A stretch of 6,837 nt of DNA. Source: Deltaproteobacteria bacterium (GTDB taxonomy: Bacteria; Desulfobacterota; GWC2-55-46). The stretch's first letter is position 1, and each line of letters starts with the position of its first letter. Made by a program: the position numbers and the translations under genes. The stretch is taken from contig JAUSLB010000173.1 of assembly GCA_030646655.1 (NCBI GenBank), forward strand, positions 1-6,837. The letters are read 5' to 3'. The notes below the pieces were generated by a model, which saw only the letters and a list, made by a program, of their open reading frames with translations, was not told the origin of the DNA and searched no databases. Below, in pieces: positions 1-5,222 of this stretch.

Positions 1-25
1 GCAATTTGTAAGGATTGGACGGAGG

Positions 26-80
26 CAGCCCGGCCAAATCGTGGCTGAAAAAGTCCAGGACGGACTTTTTCAGCATCCTG
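26..80 (-). repeat. Hairpin-bearing dispersed repeat, copy A
   Basis: Read on the minus strand this 55-base unit matches the plus-strand unit at 1200-1253 at 46 of 55 positions with one gap (counted by eye). Its core is a perfect 13-bp inverted repeat, GCTGAAAAAGTCC (44-56) and GGACTTTTTCAGC (62-74), with a 5-base loop. Beyond the hairpin both copies share a tail (CCACG, then TTGGCCG, then CTG). Similarity fades near position 26, so the left limit is approximate and more of the element may lie outside the window. It has no coding capacity. It sits between the riboswitch terminator and whatever gene lies to the left. It could be a REP- or MITE-like element; its mobility is unproven. Confidence 0.7.
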
Positions 81-81
81 A

Positions 82-119
82 TAAATAAAAAACCCATCCC
101 TTTGAGAGGGATGGGTTTT
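82..119 (-). terminator. Intrinsic terminator of the B12 riboswitch
   Basis: A 12-bp perfect stem (89-100 with 108-119, core AACCCATCCC/GGGATGGGTT) with a 7-base loop is followed on the minus strand by a T-rich tail (six T, then ATTTAT). It lies about 67 bases downstream of the end of the cobalamin riboswitch in the same direction, so it is the likely expression platform. Two stretches could compete with the terminator: GAGAGGG (minus strand of 164-170) pairs with CCCTCTC (minus strand of 104-110), and CCTTTG (125-130) pairs with CAAAGG (99-104). Both invade the terminator arm or loop. On the plus strand the same hairpin has only four T after it and would be a weaker terminator. Confidence 0.8.
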
Positions 120-185
120 AAGCCAAAGGCGGAGTCATTCAGGCAAAACGCCGGTTTTCCGGGCCCTCTCCCTCGAAAGGCCTTA

Positions 186-359
186 ACTCAGATACATGCG
201 GGCAGGTCTCCTGGCTTGCGGGTCATCCTACTCTCTTTACCTTCCCGGCTCTCTATGCCAGTGGCAGTTAAAGATTTCGTCGCCGCTTACAGTTGCGGGG
301 CAGCTCCCGATTCTACGGGATTCCCTTTTAGCCCGCTAAGCGGGCACCCGTCTGTGAGT
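186..359 (-). promoter_or_regulatory. Cobalamin (adenosylcobalamin-type) riboswitch
   Basis: Read on the minus strand the segment carries the conserved blocks of a B12 riboswitch in order: GGTGCCCGC, an AAAGGGAA block, GGGAGCTGCCCCGCAACTGT, GCCACTGGC, GGGAAGG, GATGACCCGC and the B12 box AAGCCAGGAGACCTGCC (201-217). The closing P1 helix can form between ACTCACAGA (351-359) and TCTGAGT (186-192), with one bulged base. Known riboswitches of this class bind cobalamin and shut off B12 biosynthesis or transport genes, or B12-independent isozymes. Here the output is read leftward into the terminator at 82-119, so the target gene must lie outside the window. No start codon with coding sequence is visible between the terminator and position 1. 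Confidence 0.95.
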
Positions 360-366
360 AATTATC

Positions 367-396
367 AGGCTAACAGGTTTAAACCTTAAGCGTCAA
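367..396 (-). promoter_or_regulatory. Candidate promoter for the riboswitch transcript
   Basis: On the minus strand TTGACG (391-396, five of six to the -35 consensus) is followed after 18 bases by TAGCCT (367-372), which keeps the three key -10 positions. Transcription would then start right at the first base of the riboswitch P1 helix. A better-looking hexamer, GATAAT (361-366), is 24 bases from the -35 and would start inside P1, so it fits less well. A 12-bp palindrome AGGTTTAAACCT (375-386) fills the spacer and may be a protein site or chance. Confidence 0.35.
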
Positions 397-410
397 GACA
401 ATTCTTGAGA

Positions 411-1175
411 TTAAAGGAACCTTTTTATGGCCTCTACGGACCTGCGCGTCTCGTCCTCTCCGTGAGGCTCGATGGTATAGACGGCGGAAGGGGCGTATCT
501 CTCGATAAGGCTGAAATACCTCGCGAAGTCTATAGACCCCTCGCCTATGGGCAGGTGCTCATCCGCGGCCCCGTTATTATCGTGGAGGTGGACCTCGGCT
601 ATGTAAGGGCCGAGCTCAATAAACCAGTCTTCGAGGGCAACGGAAGAAAAGACGCTCAGATGGCCCGAGTCTATGCAGACGCGGAAAGCCGGGGAAGCTA
701 TCTCCTCAACGAGCGCCTTAAGAGTAAAAGGGGTCTTCTCGAATATGTTCTCGGCGGCTATGACAGTGCCGAGCCTCTCGGCCTCTTTTACGAACCGGGG
801 CCATGTTTTAAGGCTCTGCTCGAGCCAGAGCTCATAGCCGTTCCGGAATTTACGCTCGTGGTAGCCCGCGTGGAGCACGATATTTTTCGGCCTTAAGTCC
901 TCCGCGACCTCGAAAACACGCTCATACCTCTTTTCAGTCGATGCCCTAACATTCTCATCGGCGCTCCCCGGGTTGATATTAAGGTACGGCCCGTGCATTG
1001 TCACGATAAGGGAGCGGCTTCCAAACTCCTCCCTGAGCTTCCTTAAATCCGCGCCTTTGGCGAAATCGAGGGAATCCCCGTCAAGGTACACCTCAGGGTT
1101 TATCTTCTCATCCAGAAACCTCCCGGATTTGGCGAGGAGCTCGGTGTAAGGGACATGCACCTGAAAACTTTTCAC
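411..1175 (-). CDS. TIM-barrel sugar-phosphate isomerase/epimerase-like protein
   Basis: This 254-residue protein resembles the xylose-isomerase-like TIM-barrel (AP endonuclease 2) superfamily. Visible landmarks are MHGPY (His61), VLHAGYHE (His102), AAENIFE (Glu142), CIDSGHLS (Asp169, His172), EVHLHDNNGAADEHLPIGEG (His196, His198, His207) and IEPHGE (Glu236). These are the usual places for divalent-metal ligands at the barrel mouth. I chose the GTG start at 1173-1175 because GGAGG lies three bases upstream and because relatives start at the same VHVPY strand. The frame stays open for another 76 codons, but that stretch is repeat and hairpin sequence. The substrate is unknown; sugar, inositol or keto-acid isomerisation or an endonuclease cannot be told apart here. 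It is read toward the riboswitch, 51 bases downstream, with no convincing terminator between. Confidence 0.85.
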   Translation of the reverse strand: MKSFQVHVPYTELLAKSGRFLDEKINPEVYLDGDSLDFAKGADLRKLREEFGSRSLIVTMHGPYLNINPGSADENVRASTEKRYERVFEVAEDLRPKNIVLHAGYHERKFRNGYELWLEQSLKTWPRFVKEAERLGTVIAAENIFEKTPFTLKALVEEIASPAFRVCIDSGHLSVFSSVALEDWFIELGPYIAEVHLHDNNGAADEHLPIGEGSIDFARYFSLIERYAPSAVYTIEPHGEDETRRSVEAIKRFL

Positions 1176-1199
1176 GATCCTCCGGCATCGTTTGTCTAA

Positions 1200-1253
1200 C
1201 AGGAGTTGAAAAAGCCCGTCCTGTACTTTTTCAACCACGGCTTGGCCGAACTG
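1200..1253 (+). repeat. Hairpin-bearing dispersed repeat, copy B
   Basis: This is the second copy of the 55-base element, in the opposite orientation to copy A. Its hairpin has arms GTTGAAAAAG (1205-1214) and CTTTTTCAAC (1226-1235). Compared with copy A, one base pair near the base of the stem changed on both sides (C-G to T-A), so pairing was kept, while the inner pairs next to the loop have decayed. The shared tail runs to about 1253. It lies 25 bases upstream of the GTG start of the minus-strand TIM-barrel gene, so it would be in that gene's leader RNA. Confidence 0.7.
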
Positions 1254-1275
1254 AATGGCAGAACTCTTTGATATG

Positions 1276-1365
1276 GCTCGCCTTGTCACTTCGTGAGCCG
1301 GCGAGCATCCAGAGGGCAATCCGTCCATGGATTGCATAGCAGGTTGCGGCTTGAAGCAACCTGCT
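1276..1365. other. Cluster of three hairpins in a gene-free stretch
   Basis: The gene-free stretch 1176-1508 holds, after repeat copy B, three consecutive perfect inverted repeats. They are GCTCGCC/GGCGAGC (1276-1282 and 1300-1306, with inner TCAC/GTGA), GCAATCC/GGATTGC (1316-1322 and 1329-1335), and AGCAGGTTGC/GCAACCTGCT (1338-1347 and 1356-1365). Because they are inverted repeats they can fold on either strand. None has a T-run after it in the right direction, so they are not ordinary terminators. They may be the rest of the mobile repeat, a structured leader of the TIM-barrel gene, or an uncharacterised RNA. The remaining bases up to 1508 hold two divergent candidate promoters. Confidence 0.6.
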
Positions 1366-1374
1366 AAAAAAAGA

Positions 1375-1403
1375 GATATAACCCGAAAGGGGTTCCTGTT
1401 CAA
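1375..1403 (-). promoter_or_regulatory. Candidate promoter for the TIM-barrel gene
   Basis: On the minus strand TTGAAC (1398-1403) and TATATC (1375-1380) are separated by 17 bases. Both are four-of-six matches to the sigma70 hexamers. A transcript from here would carry a leader of about 190 bases containing all four hairpins between 1205 and 1365. It would diverge from the plus-strand promoter at 1433-1460. The match is modest and could be chance. Confidence 0.3.
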
Positions 1404-1432
1404 GTCAATTCTGTAATCTTTCCCCTGAAGTG

Positions 1433-1460
1433 GTGACAGCGTGCTAAGTTCTGATATACT
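1433..1460 (+). promoter_or_regulatory. Sigma70-type promoter of the exported-protein gene
   Basis: GTGACA (1433-1438) and TATACT (1455-1460) are 16 bases apart, and a TG one base before the -10 gives an extended -10. The start would be near 1467, leaving a leader of about 40 bases that ends in a good ribosome site (AAGGAG) before the ATG at 1509. No hairpin lies between the promoter and the gene. Confidence 0.6.
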
Positions 1461-1508
1461 TTTTTATGAGGGGAAAACAAAATTACGGCTATAAAGAAAG
1501 GAGCTGTC

Positions 1509-2108
1509 ATGAAAAGATACGTCTCATCCGTAATGCCTTTGCTGGTGTTTGGTCTGGTCTTTTCCGCAGGCGCGGCCTTTGCCGCAAAGGAGAAGGGGAT
1601 AAAGGGGATGTCGCAGGAGGAGATGATAAGTGTCGCAAAGAGCGCGGCGCCGCCGCAAATCTCGGATAACGCCACGGTGCTTATCCCCGGCCCGGACAAC
1701 AAGCTGACGGAGGCGAAGAAGGGGACGAACGGATTTACCTGCATAGCTGATTTAAGCGGGCAGGAAAAGCCCGACCCCTTCTGCGGGGACGAGAACGCTA
1801 CCCAGTTCATCATGTCGATGATGAACAAGGAGCCGCGCCCCGCGAATACCGCCCCGGGTGTAGGCTACATGGCTCAGGGCGGATGGCACTGGGAAAAGGA
1901 CGGCAGGATAGTCGACCCCGGCACGCCCGGCGCCAAGAGGATACATGAGCCCCCGCACTGGATGATTTTATGGCCTTTTGAATCGCAGGCGACCATGATA
2001 CCCACAGGGCCGAACAAGTTCGGCACCTATATCATGTACGATGGCACTCCGTATGCCCATCTTATGATATACGAAGACCCGAACAAGCTCGGAAAGGCTG
2101 CCAAATAG
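1509..2108 (+). CDS. Exported conserved protein of unknown function
   Basis: The 199-residue product starts with a classical signal peptide: Lys2-Arg3, a hydrophobic core at about 8-22 (VMPLLVFGLVFSAGA), then AFAA with likely cleavage near residue 25 or 26. There is no lipobox cysteine and no further membrane segment, so a periplasmic or secreted protein is expected. The mature part has motifs I recall from a widespread uncharacterised family: SAAPPQISDNATVL (45-58), KGTNGFTC (71-78), a second cysteine at 92, HWMILWP (150-156) and GTPYAHLMI (179-187). Cys78 and Cys92 could form a disulfide; His127, His146, His150 and His184 could bind metal, but this is speculation. The start is supported by AAGGAG five to six bases upstream. 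The gene stands alone, with its own promoter and terminator. Confidence 0.85.
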   Translation: MKRYVSSVMPLLVFGLVFSAGAAFAAKEKGIKGMSQEEMISVAKSAAPPQISDNATVLIPGPDNKLTEAKKGTNGFTCIADLSGQEKPDPFCGDENATQFIMSMMNKEPRPANTAPGVGYMAQGGWHWEKDGRIVDPGTPGAKRIHEPPHWMILWPFESQATMIPTGPNKFGTYIMYDGTPYAHLMIYEDPNKLGKAAK

Positions 2109-2128
2109 GGGTGCTGGGAAAAGAGGGC

Positions 2129-2164
2129 CGGGACCTCCAAGTGGTCCCGCATCTCTCTTTTTTT
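2129..2164 (+). terminator. Intrinsic terminator after the exported-protein gene
   Basis: A 7-bp perfect stem, CGGGACC (2129-2135) with GGTCCCG (2143-2149), has a 7-base loop and is followed by a pyrimidine stretch ending in seven T (2158-2164). It lies 20 bases after the stop codon and separates this gene from the regulator transcript downstream. Confidence 0.8.
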
Positions 2165-2210
2165 ATTGAGTTTTTTGATTTTCCTCACAGTAAAACGGGG
2201 CAAAAATACC

Positions 2211-2239
2211 TTGACTTTTACCGGTGTATACAGTATACA
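2211..2239 (+). promoter_or_regulatory. Promoter with overlapping palindromic operator for the GntR gene
   Basis: TTGACT (2211-2216) and TATACA (2234-2239) are spaced by exactly 17 bases, a strong sigma70 promoter. The -10 region lies inside a perfect 15-bp palindrome, TGTATAC-A-GTATACA (2225-2239). FCD-type GntR regulators often bind short AT-rich palindromes built around GTATAC-like cores, and this one blocks the promoter of the adjacent regulator gene. Negative autoregulation is therefore the simplest reading. A second TATAAT (2241-2246) just downstream has no -35 at proper spacing. Confidence 0.65.
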
Positions 2240-2313
2240 ATATAATTTGGATAAATTTTTATGCCTTCTTCTTCTCGCAAGGCTTAAAGGCCAAATAACA
2301 CCTACTGTAAAAA

Positions 2314-3021
2314 ATGGAAAAAGTCCGCATGCTGGATTACCCGGTAGAAAAGCCCCTTACCTTAAGGGAGAGGATAGTCGATTTCATCAAGGATTCCGTC
2401 GTATCGGGCAGGCTGAAGCCCGGCGAGCGCGTCCCTGAGCAGGAGATCGCTGAGAGCTTCGGGATAAGCAGGACCCCGATACGGGAGGCCTTCAGGCAGC
2501 TCGAATCCGAGGGTTTCATAAGCGTTGTGCCGAGGAAAGGGGCGGTAGTAAGCCCCATTACCGACAAGGACGTAAGGGAGTTCTACGCGATAAAGAGCCT
2601 GTTGGAGGGCTTTGCGGCAAAGACAGCCTGCTTAAAGCTTACGCCAAAGGAGATAAAGAGGCTTGAGAGCCTGAACGCGCAGATGGACAGGTGCGCCGGG
2701 AAGAACGACGTAAAAGGTTTCTTTAAGCTCGACAACCAGTTCCACGACACCTTCCTAAGGGCGTGCGGGAACGAGAAGCTCTGCGTCTTAATTCACCACC
2801 TCGTCCAGCAGTTCGAGAGGTTCAGGATCACCGCCCTCGCGCTGCCCGGCAGGATGAGGGATTCGGTTAAGCAGCATAATGAAATAATAGAGGCCTTCAA
2901 GAACGGCGAAACCGCCCTTGTGGAAAATCTGGTAAGGGCTAACGCCGAGAGGGGCAGGGACGTGCTCGTAGAGGAGCTCCTCAAGGAAAAGACAAAACAT
3001 GGCGCTAATCAACACCCCTGA
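2314..3021 (+). CDS. GntR-family transcriptional regulator, FadR/FCD subfamily
   Basis: This 235-residue protein has an N-terminal winged helix-turn-helix (about 16-80; PGERVPEQEIAESFGISRTP, then IREAFRQLESEGFI) and a C-terminal all-helical FCD ligand domain (about 87-225). The FCD metal site can be traced: Asp140 and His144 (KLDNQFH), and His188 (KQHNEII). The position where a third histidine is usual appears to be Asn210 (VRANAERG), so metal binding may be altered. Family members repress or activate metabolic genes in response to small organic acids; the ligand here is unknown. The ATG at 2314 has no clear ribosome site; Met6 (2329) is an alternative. The gene has its own promoter and probable operator, and its end overlaps the next gene by 23 bases. 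Confidence 0.9.
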   Translation: MEKVRMLDYPVEKPLTLRERIVDFIKDSVVSGRLKPGERVPEQEIAESFGISRTPIREAFRQLESEGFISVVPRKGAVVSPITDKDVREFYAIKSLLEGFAAKTACLKLTPKEIKRLESLNAQMDRCAGKNDVKGFFKLDNQFHDTFLRACGNEKLCVLIHHLVQQFERFRITALALPGRMRDSVKQHNEIIEAFKNGETALVENLVRANAERGRDVLVEELLKEKTKHGANQHP

Positions 3022-3265
3022 GGCGGCAAGCCGCCTCGCCAGGACGATCATATCGGACATCGCCCTTTACAACAGGGACAAGATCCTTAACGGGATCAGG
3101 AACGACAACATCTTTGATCTCCTTGAAAAGGAATTAAAAGAGGGGCTTGACCTTTACATGAGAAGGGTTAGCCCTGAAGTCGATAAAAAGAACAGCTTCT
3201 ACAACAGGGCTATCGTGGATATCCTCATAAAAAGAAACGGTGACATAAAATCAGGGATATGGTAA
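2999..3265 (+). CDS. Small conserved protein of unknown function
   Basis: The 88-residue product begins inside the last codons of the GntR gene (23-base overlap in another frame), so it is probably translated from the same mRNA and coupled to it. It is charged and predicted helical, with no signal peptide or membrane segment. Recognisable stretches are EAASRLARTIISDIALYN (8-25), GIRNDNIFDLLEKEL (32-46) and the C-terminal FYNRAIVDILIKRNGDIKSG. I recall similar small proteins ending in the same way in Deltaproteobacteria, but know no function for them. AAGGA lies about 11 bases before the ATG, which is rather far. It could be a cytosolic partner protein; nothing in the sequence shows catalysis. 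Confidence 0.8.
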   Translation: MALINTPEAASRLARTIISDIALYNRDKILNGIRNDNIFDLLEKELKEGLDLYMRRVSPEVDKKNSFYNRAIVDILIKRNGDIKSGIW

Positions 3266-3276
3266 ATATCTCTGTC

Positions 3277-3308
3277 CGTGCCCGTTTTTCGTCGTGCCCG
3301 TTTTCCGT
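3277..3308. repeat. 16-base tandem duplication
   Basis: Two adjacent 16-base units (3277-3292 and 3293-3308), each starting CGTGCCCGTTTT and ending CGT, differ at one position. They lie in the 136-base gap between the small unknown gene and rluD. An inverted repeat GTAAAGA/TCTTTAC (3307-3313 and 3340-3346) follows, with a wide loop. No clear terminator is present in the gap. Confidence 0.6.
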
Positions 3309-3354
3309 AAAGATTCTCAAAAAAATCATAATCCGATTCTCTTTACTGCCAGAC

Positions 3355-3383
3355 CTGACCGCAGATTTGCAGGCCCTTATAAT
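3355..3383 (+). promoter_or_regulatory. Candidate promoter for the rluD-pgeF-coaE group
   Basis: CTGACC (3355-3360, four of six) and a perfect TATAAT (3378-3383) are 17 bases apart. The start would fall near 3390, only about 12 bases before the rluD ATG. This would give a very short leader without a Shine-Dalgarno site, so rluD would be nearly leaderless from this promoter. Confidence 0.5.
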
Positions 3384-3401
3384 CGGCCCCGATAACCTTT
3401 G

Positions 3402-4352
3402 ATGGAAACTACCCATAGCTTCACTGTTACAAGCGCTGACGCCTCCAAGAGGCTCGACGTATTCCTCGCGGACAAGGTCCCCGGCGTTACCCGCTCAAGG
3501 ATGCAGGCGCTCATCAGGGAGGGGAGGGTAAAGGTAAACGGCAAAGGAGTAAAAGCGGGCCAGAAGGTAAGGGAGGGCGATAAGGTAGAGGTAAATATAC
3601 CGGAGCCTGCCCCGCTTAAGGTCGCGCCTGAAGAGATACCTATCGAGATACTTTACGAGGACAGGGATGTAATAGTCGTAAATAAGCCTGCCGGGCTTGC
3701 CGTCCATCCGGGTGCAGGGAGGTTCTCAGGGACGCTTGTCAACGCCGTCCTGGCCCATACAAAAAGCATCTCGACGATCGGAGGCCCCTTGAGGCCGGGG
3801 ATAGTCCACAGGCTCGACAAGGACACCACTGGCGTACTTGTGATGGCGAAGAACGACCTAAGCCATATAAGCCTCGCTAAACAGTTTAAAGACCATACAA
3901 GCCGCAGAAAATATGTAGCCCTTGTCTGGGGGGCGATAAAGGCTGACGAGGGGACTATAGACTACGCGCTCGGAAGGGACACCGCGCACAGGAAAAAGAT
4001 CTCCATCAGGGCGCGGTCCAAGAGAAAGGCTGTTACTCACTATAAGGTCCTGAGGCGCTATCACCATTCCACGCTGGTTGAGCTGAAATTGGAGACAGGC
4101 AGGACCCACCAGATAAGGGTACACCTCGCGGCGATAAACCACCCGGTCGTGGGCGACCAGACATACGGCAAAAGGGCTATCCCCTTTAATCTGCCCAAGG
4201 CCGTGATCGACGGGTTCAAAAAGATAAAGAGGCAGTGCCTCCACGCCATGACGCTCGGCTTTACGCACCCGGGGACAGGCGGGTATATGGAGTTCAGCGC
4301 ACCGATACCGCCTGATATGGACGGGCTTTTGAAACTCCTTGAAAACGCATGA
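3402..4352 (+). CDS. rluD: RluD-type 23S rRNA pseudouridine synthase
   Basis: The 316-residue protein has an N-terminal S4 RNA-binding domain (about 16-66: RLDVFLADKVPGVTRSRMQ, VKVNGKGVKAGQKVREGD) and an RluA-family catalytic domain. The signature HRLDKDTTGVLV carries the catalytic Asp139. Further family motifs are VVNKPAGLAVHPG (92-104) and GRTHQIRVHLAAINHPVVGD (233-252). Length and S4 domain fit RluD, which makes the pseudouridines of helix 69 in 23S rRNA; RluC or another RluA paralogue is less likely because the next gene is pgeF, as in many genomes. The ATG at 3402 is preferred; a TTG one codon earlier is possible. No clear ribosome site is seen, in keeping with a short leader. Confidence 0.92.
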   Translation: METTHSFTVTSADASKRLDVFLADKVPGVTRSRMQALIREGRVKVNGKGVKAGQKVREGDKVEVNIPEPAPLKVAPEEIPIEILYEDRDVIVVNKPAGLAVHPGAGRFSGTLVNAVLAHTKSISTIGGPLRPGIVHRLDKDTTGVLVMAKNDLSHISLAKQFKDHTSRRKYVALVWGAIKADEGTIDYALGRDTAHRKKISIRARSKRKAVTHYKVLRRYHHSTLVELKLETGRTHQIRVHLAAINHPVVGDQTYGKRAIPFNLPKAVIDGFKKIKRQCLHAMTLGFTHPGTGGYMEFSAPIPPDMDGLLKLLENA

Positions 4353-4382
4353 CAGGAAGGCAGCGGAAAGGTTGACTGAAAA

Positions 4383-5210
4383 ATGTACAAAATAGACGGC
4401 ATAAAATTCCTCTCTTCGCCTATTCTCGAAGGCCCGCGGGTCATTCACGGTTTCCTGACGAGGGCGGGCGGGGTAAGTAAACCCCCCTTCGATTCTTTAA
4501 ACTTCGACGGTAGGGGCGCAGACCCCGCAGAGAACATAGAGGCGAACAGGGCCCTTGCGGCAAAGGCGTTCTGCGCGCCTATAGGCACGGTTACGACAGT
4601 AAATCAGGTCCACGGCAATACCGTCCTTGTCCTTAAAAGCAAGACCCCGGAAAGACCGGACGCCGACGCCATCGTCACGGCCCTTGAGGATGCCCCCATA
4701 GGGGTGCTTACGGCAGACTGCCTGCCGATCCTCCTTTTCGACCCTGTCAAGAAAGCAATCGGCGCGGTCCACGCCGGCTGGAAGGGCACGGTCCTCGGCA
4801 TAAGCATCAAGGCTATCGAGGCGATGGCGCTTAACTTCGGGTCAAACCCCAAGGATATAAGGGCGGCCTTCGGCCCATTCATAGGGCCGTGCTGCTATAC
4901 GATAAAGAAGGATGTGGCAGAGGAGTTCAGGCAGGGGTGGAAGGCGCTTGGAAGCCCCGGCTCCACACAGTCCTTTATAATTCAGGAAGATGAGGATTAC
5001 TGGCTGAATCTGGGCAGGGCCAATATCCAGCAGCTTCTTAAGGCGGGGGTACGGGAGCCGAACTTAAGCATGGAGCGGCTCTGCACCTCATGCAGCACGA
5101 GTCTTTTTTTCTCTTACAGGAAGGCTGACGGGAATACCGGCAGGCAGCTCAGCTTCATAATGCTTAAATGCTCGCATAAAGCTTGCGGCCACGGCCACGA
5201 CCACGGTTAA
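4383..5210 (+). CDS. pgeF: Laccase-domain protein PgeF (YfiH), peptidoglycan editing factor family
   Basis: The 275-residue product has the complete YfiH/DUF152 fold motifs: HGFLTRAGGVS (22-32), NQVHG (His77), TADCLPI (Cys113), AVHAGWKGT (His130), FGPFIGPCCY (163-172) and FFSYRKADGNTGRQLSFIML (242-261). His77, Cys113 and His130 have the same spacing (36 and 17) as the zinc ligands of E. coli YfiH. The family has been described as polyphenol oxidase or purine-nucleoside processing, and PgeF as preventing wrong amino acids in cell-wall precursors. The protein is cytosolic. Unusual is a C-terminal tail after the conserved end (residues 262-275) with two Cys and four His. The gene follows rluD by 30 bases, with GGAAAGG 11 bases before the ATG. 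Confidence 0.92.
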   Translation: MYKIDGIKFLSSPILEGPRVIHGFLTRAGGVSKPPFDSLNFDGRGADPAENIEANRALAAKAFCAPIGTVTTVNQVHGNTVLVLKSKTPERPDADAIVTALEDAPIGVLTADCLPILLFDPVKKAIGAVHAGWKGTVLGISIKAIEAMALNFGSNPKDIRAAFGPFIGPCCYTIKKDVAEEFRQGWKALGSPGSTQSFIIQEDEDYWLNLGRANIQQLLKAGVREPNLSMERLCTSCSTSLFFSYRKADGNTGRQLSFIMLKCSHKACGHGHDHG

Positions 5211-5222
5211 AAAAGGACGGCA

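Noticed and set aside
375..386. 12-bp palindrome AGGTTTAAACCT as an operator
   Set aside because: It sits in a promoter spacer but nothing links it to a regulator; it may be chance, so it is only mentioned with the promoter.
15..389. Plus-strand open frame of 124 codons at the left edge
   Set aside because: It runs antisense through the riboswitch, its terminator and repeat copy A. Its translation resembles no protein, and structured RNA explains the sequence.
393..408. TCAAGA/TCTTGA hairpin after the TIM-barrel stop codon, considered as a terminator
   Set aside because: The stem is only 6 bp, AT-rich, and not followed by a T-run on the minus strand.
405..896. Plus-strand open frame of 163 codons
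   Set aside because: It is antisense to the well-supported TIM-barrel gene and has no recognisable motif.
1338..1365. Strong 10-bp hairpin next to an A/T run, considered as a terminator
   Set aside because: The run is A on the plus strand after the stem, and on the minus strand the T-run comes before the stem, so neither direction has a terminator arrangement.
1176..1403. A 76-residue N-terminal extension of the TIM-barrel protein, with a lipobox-like LAGC after a hydrophobic stretch
   Set aside because: It would need a TTG start without a ribosome site. It is encoded by the repeat and hairpins, its hydrophobic core is very short, and the GTG at 1175 with GGAGG and family-like N-terminus fits better.
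3858..4448. Long minus-strand open frames within rluD, pgeF and coaE
   Set aside because: They are shadows of clearly conserved plus-strand genes and show no family motifs or ribosome sites.
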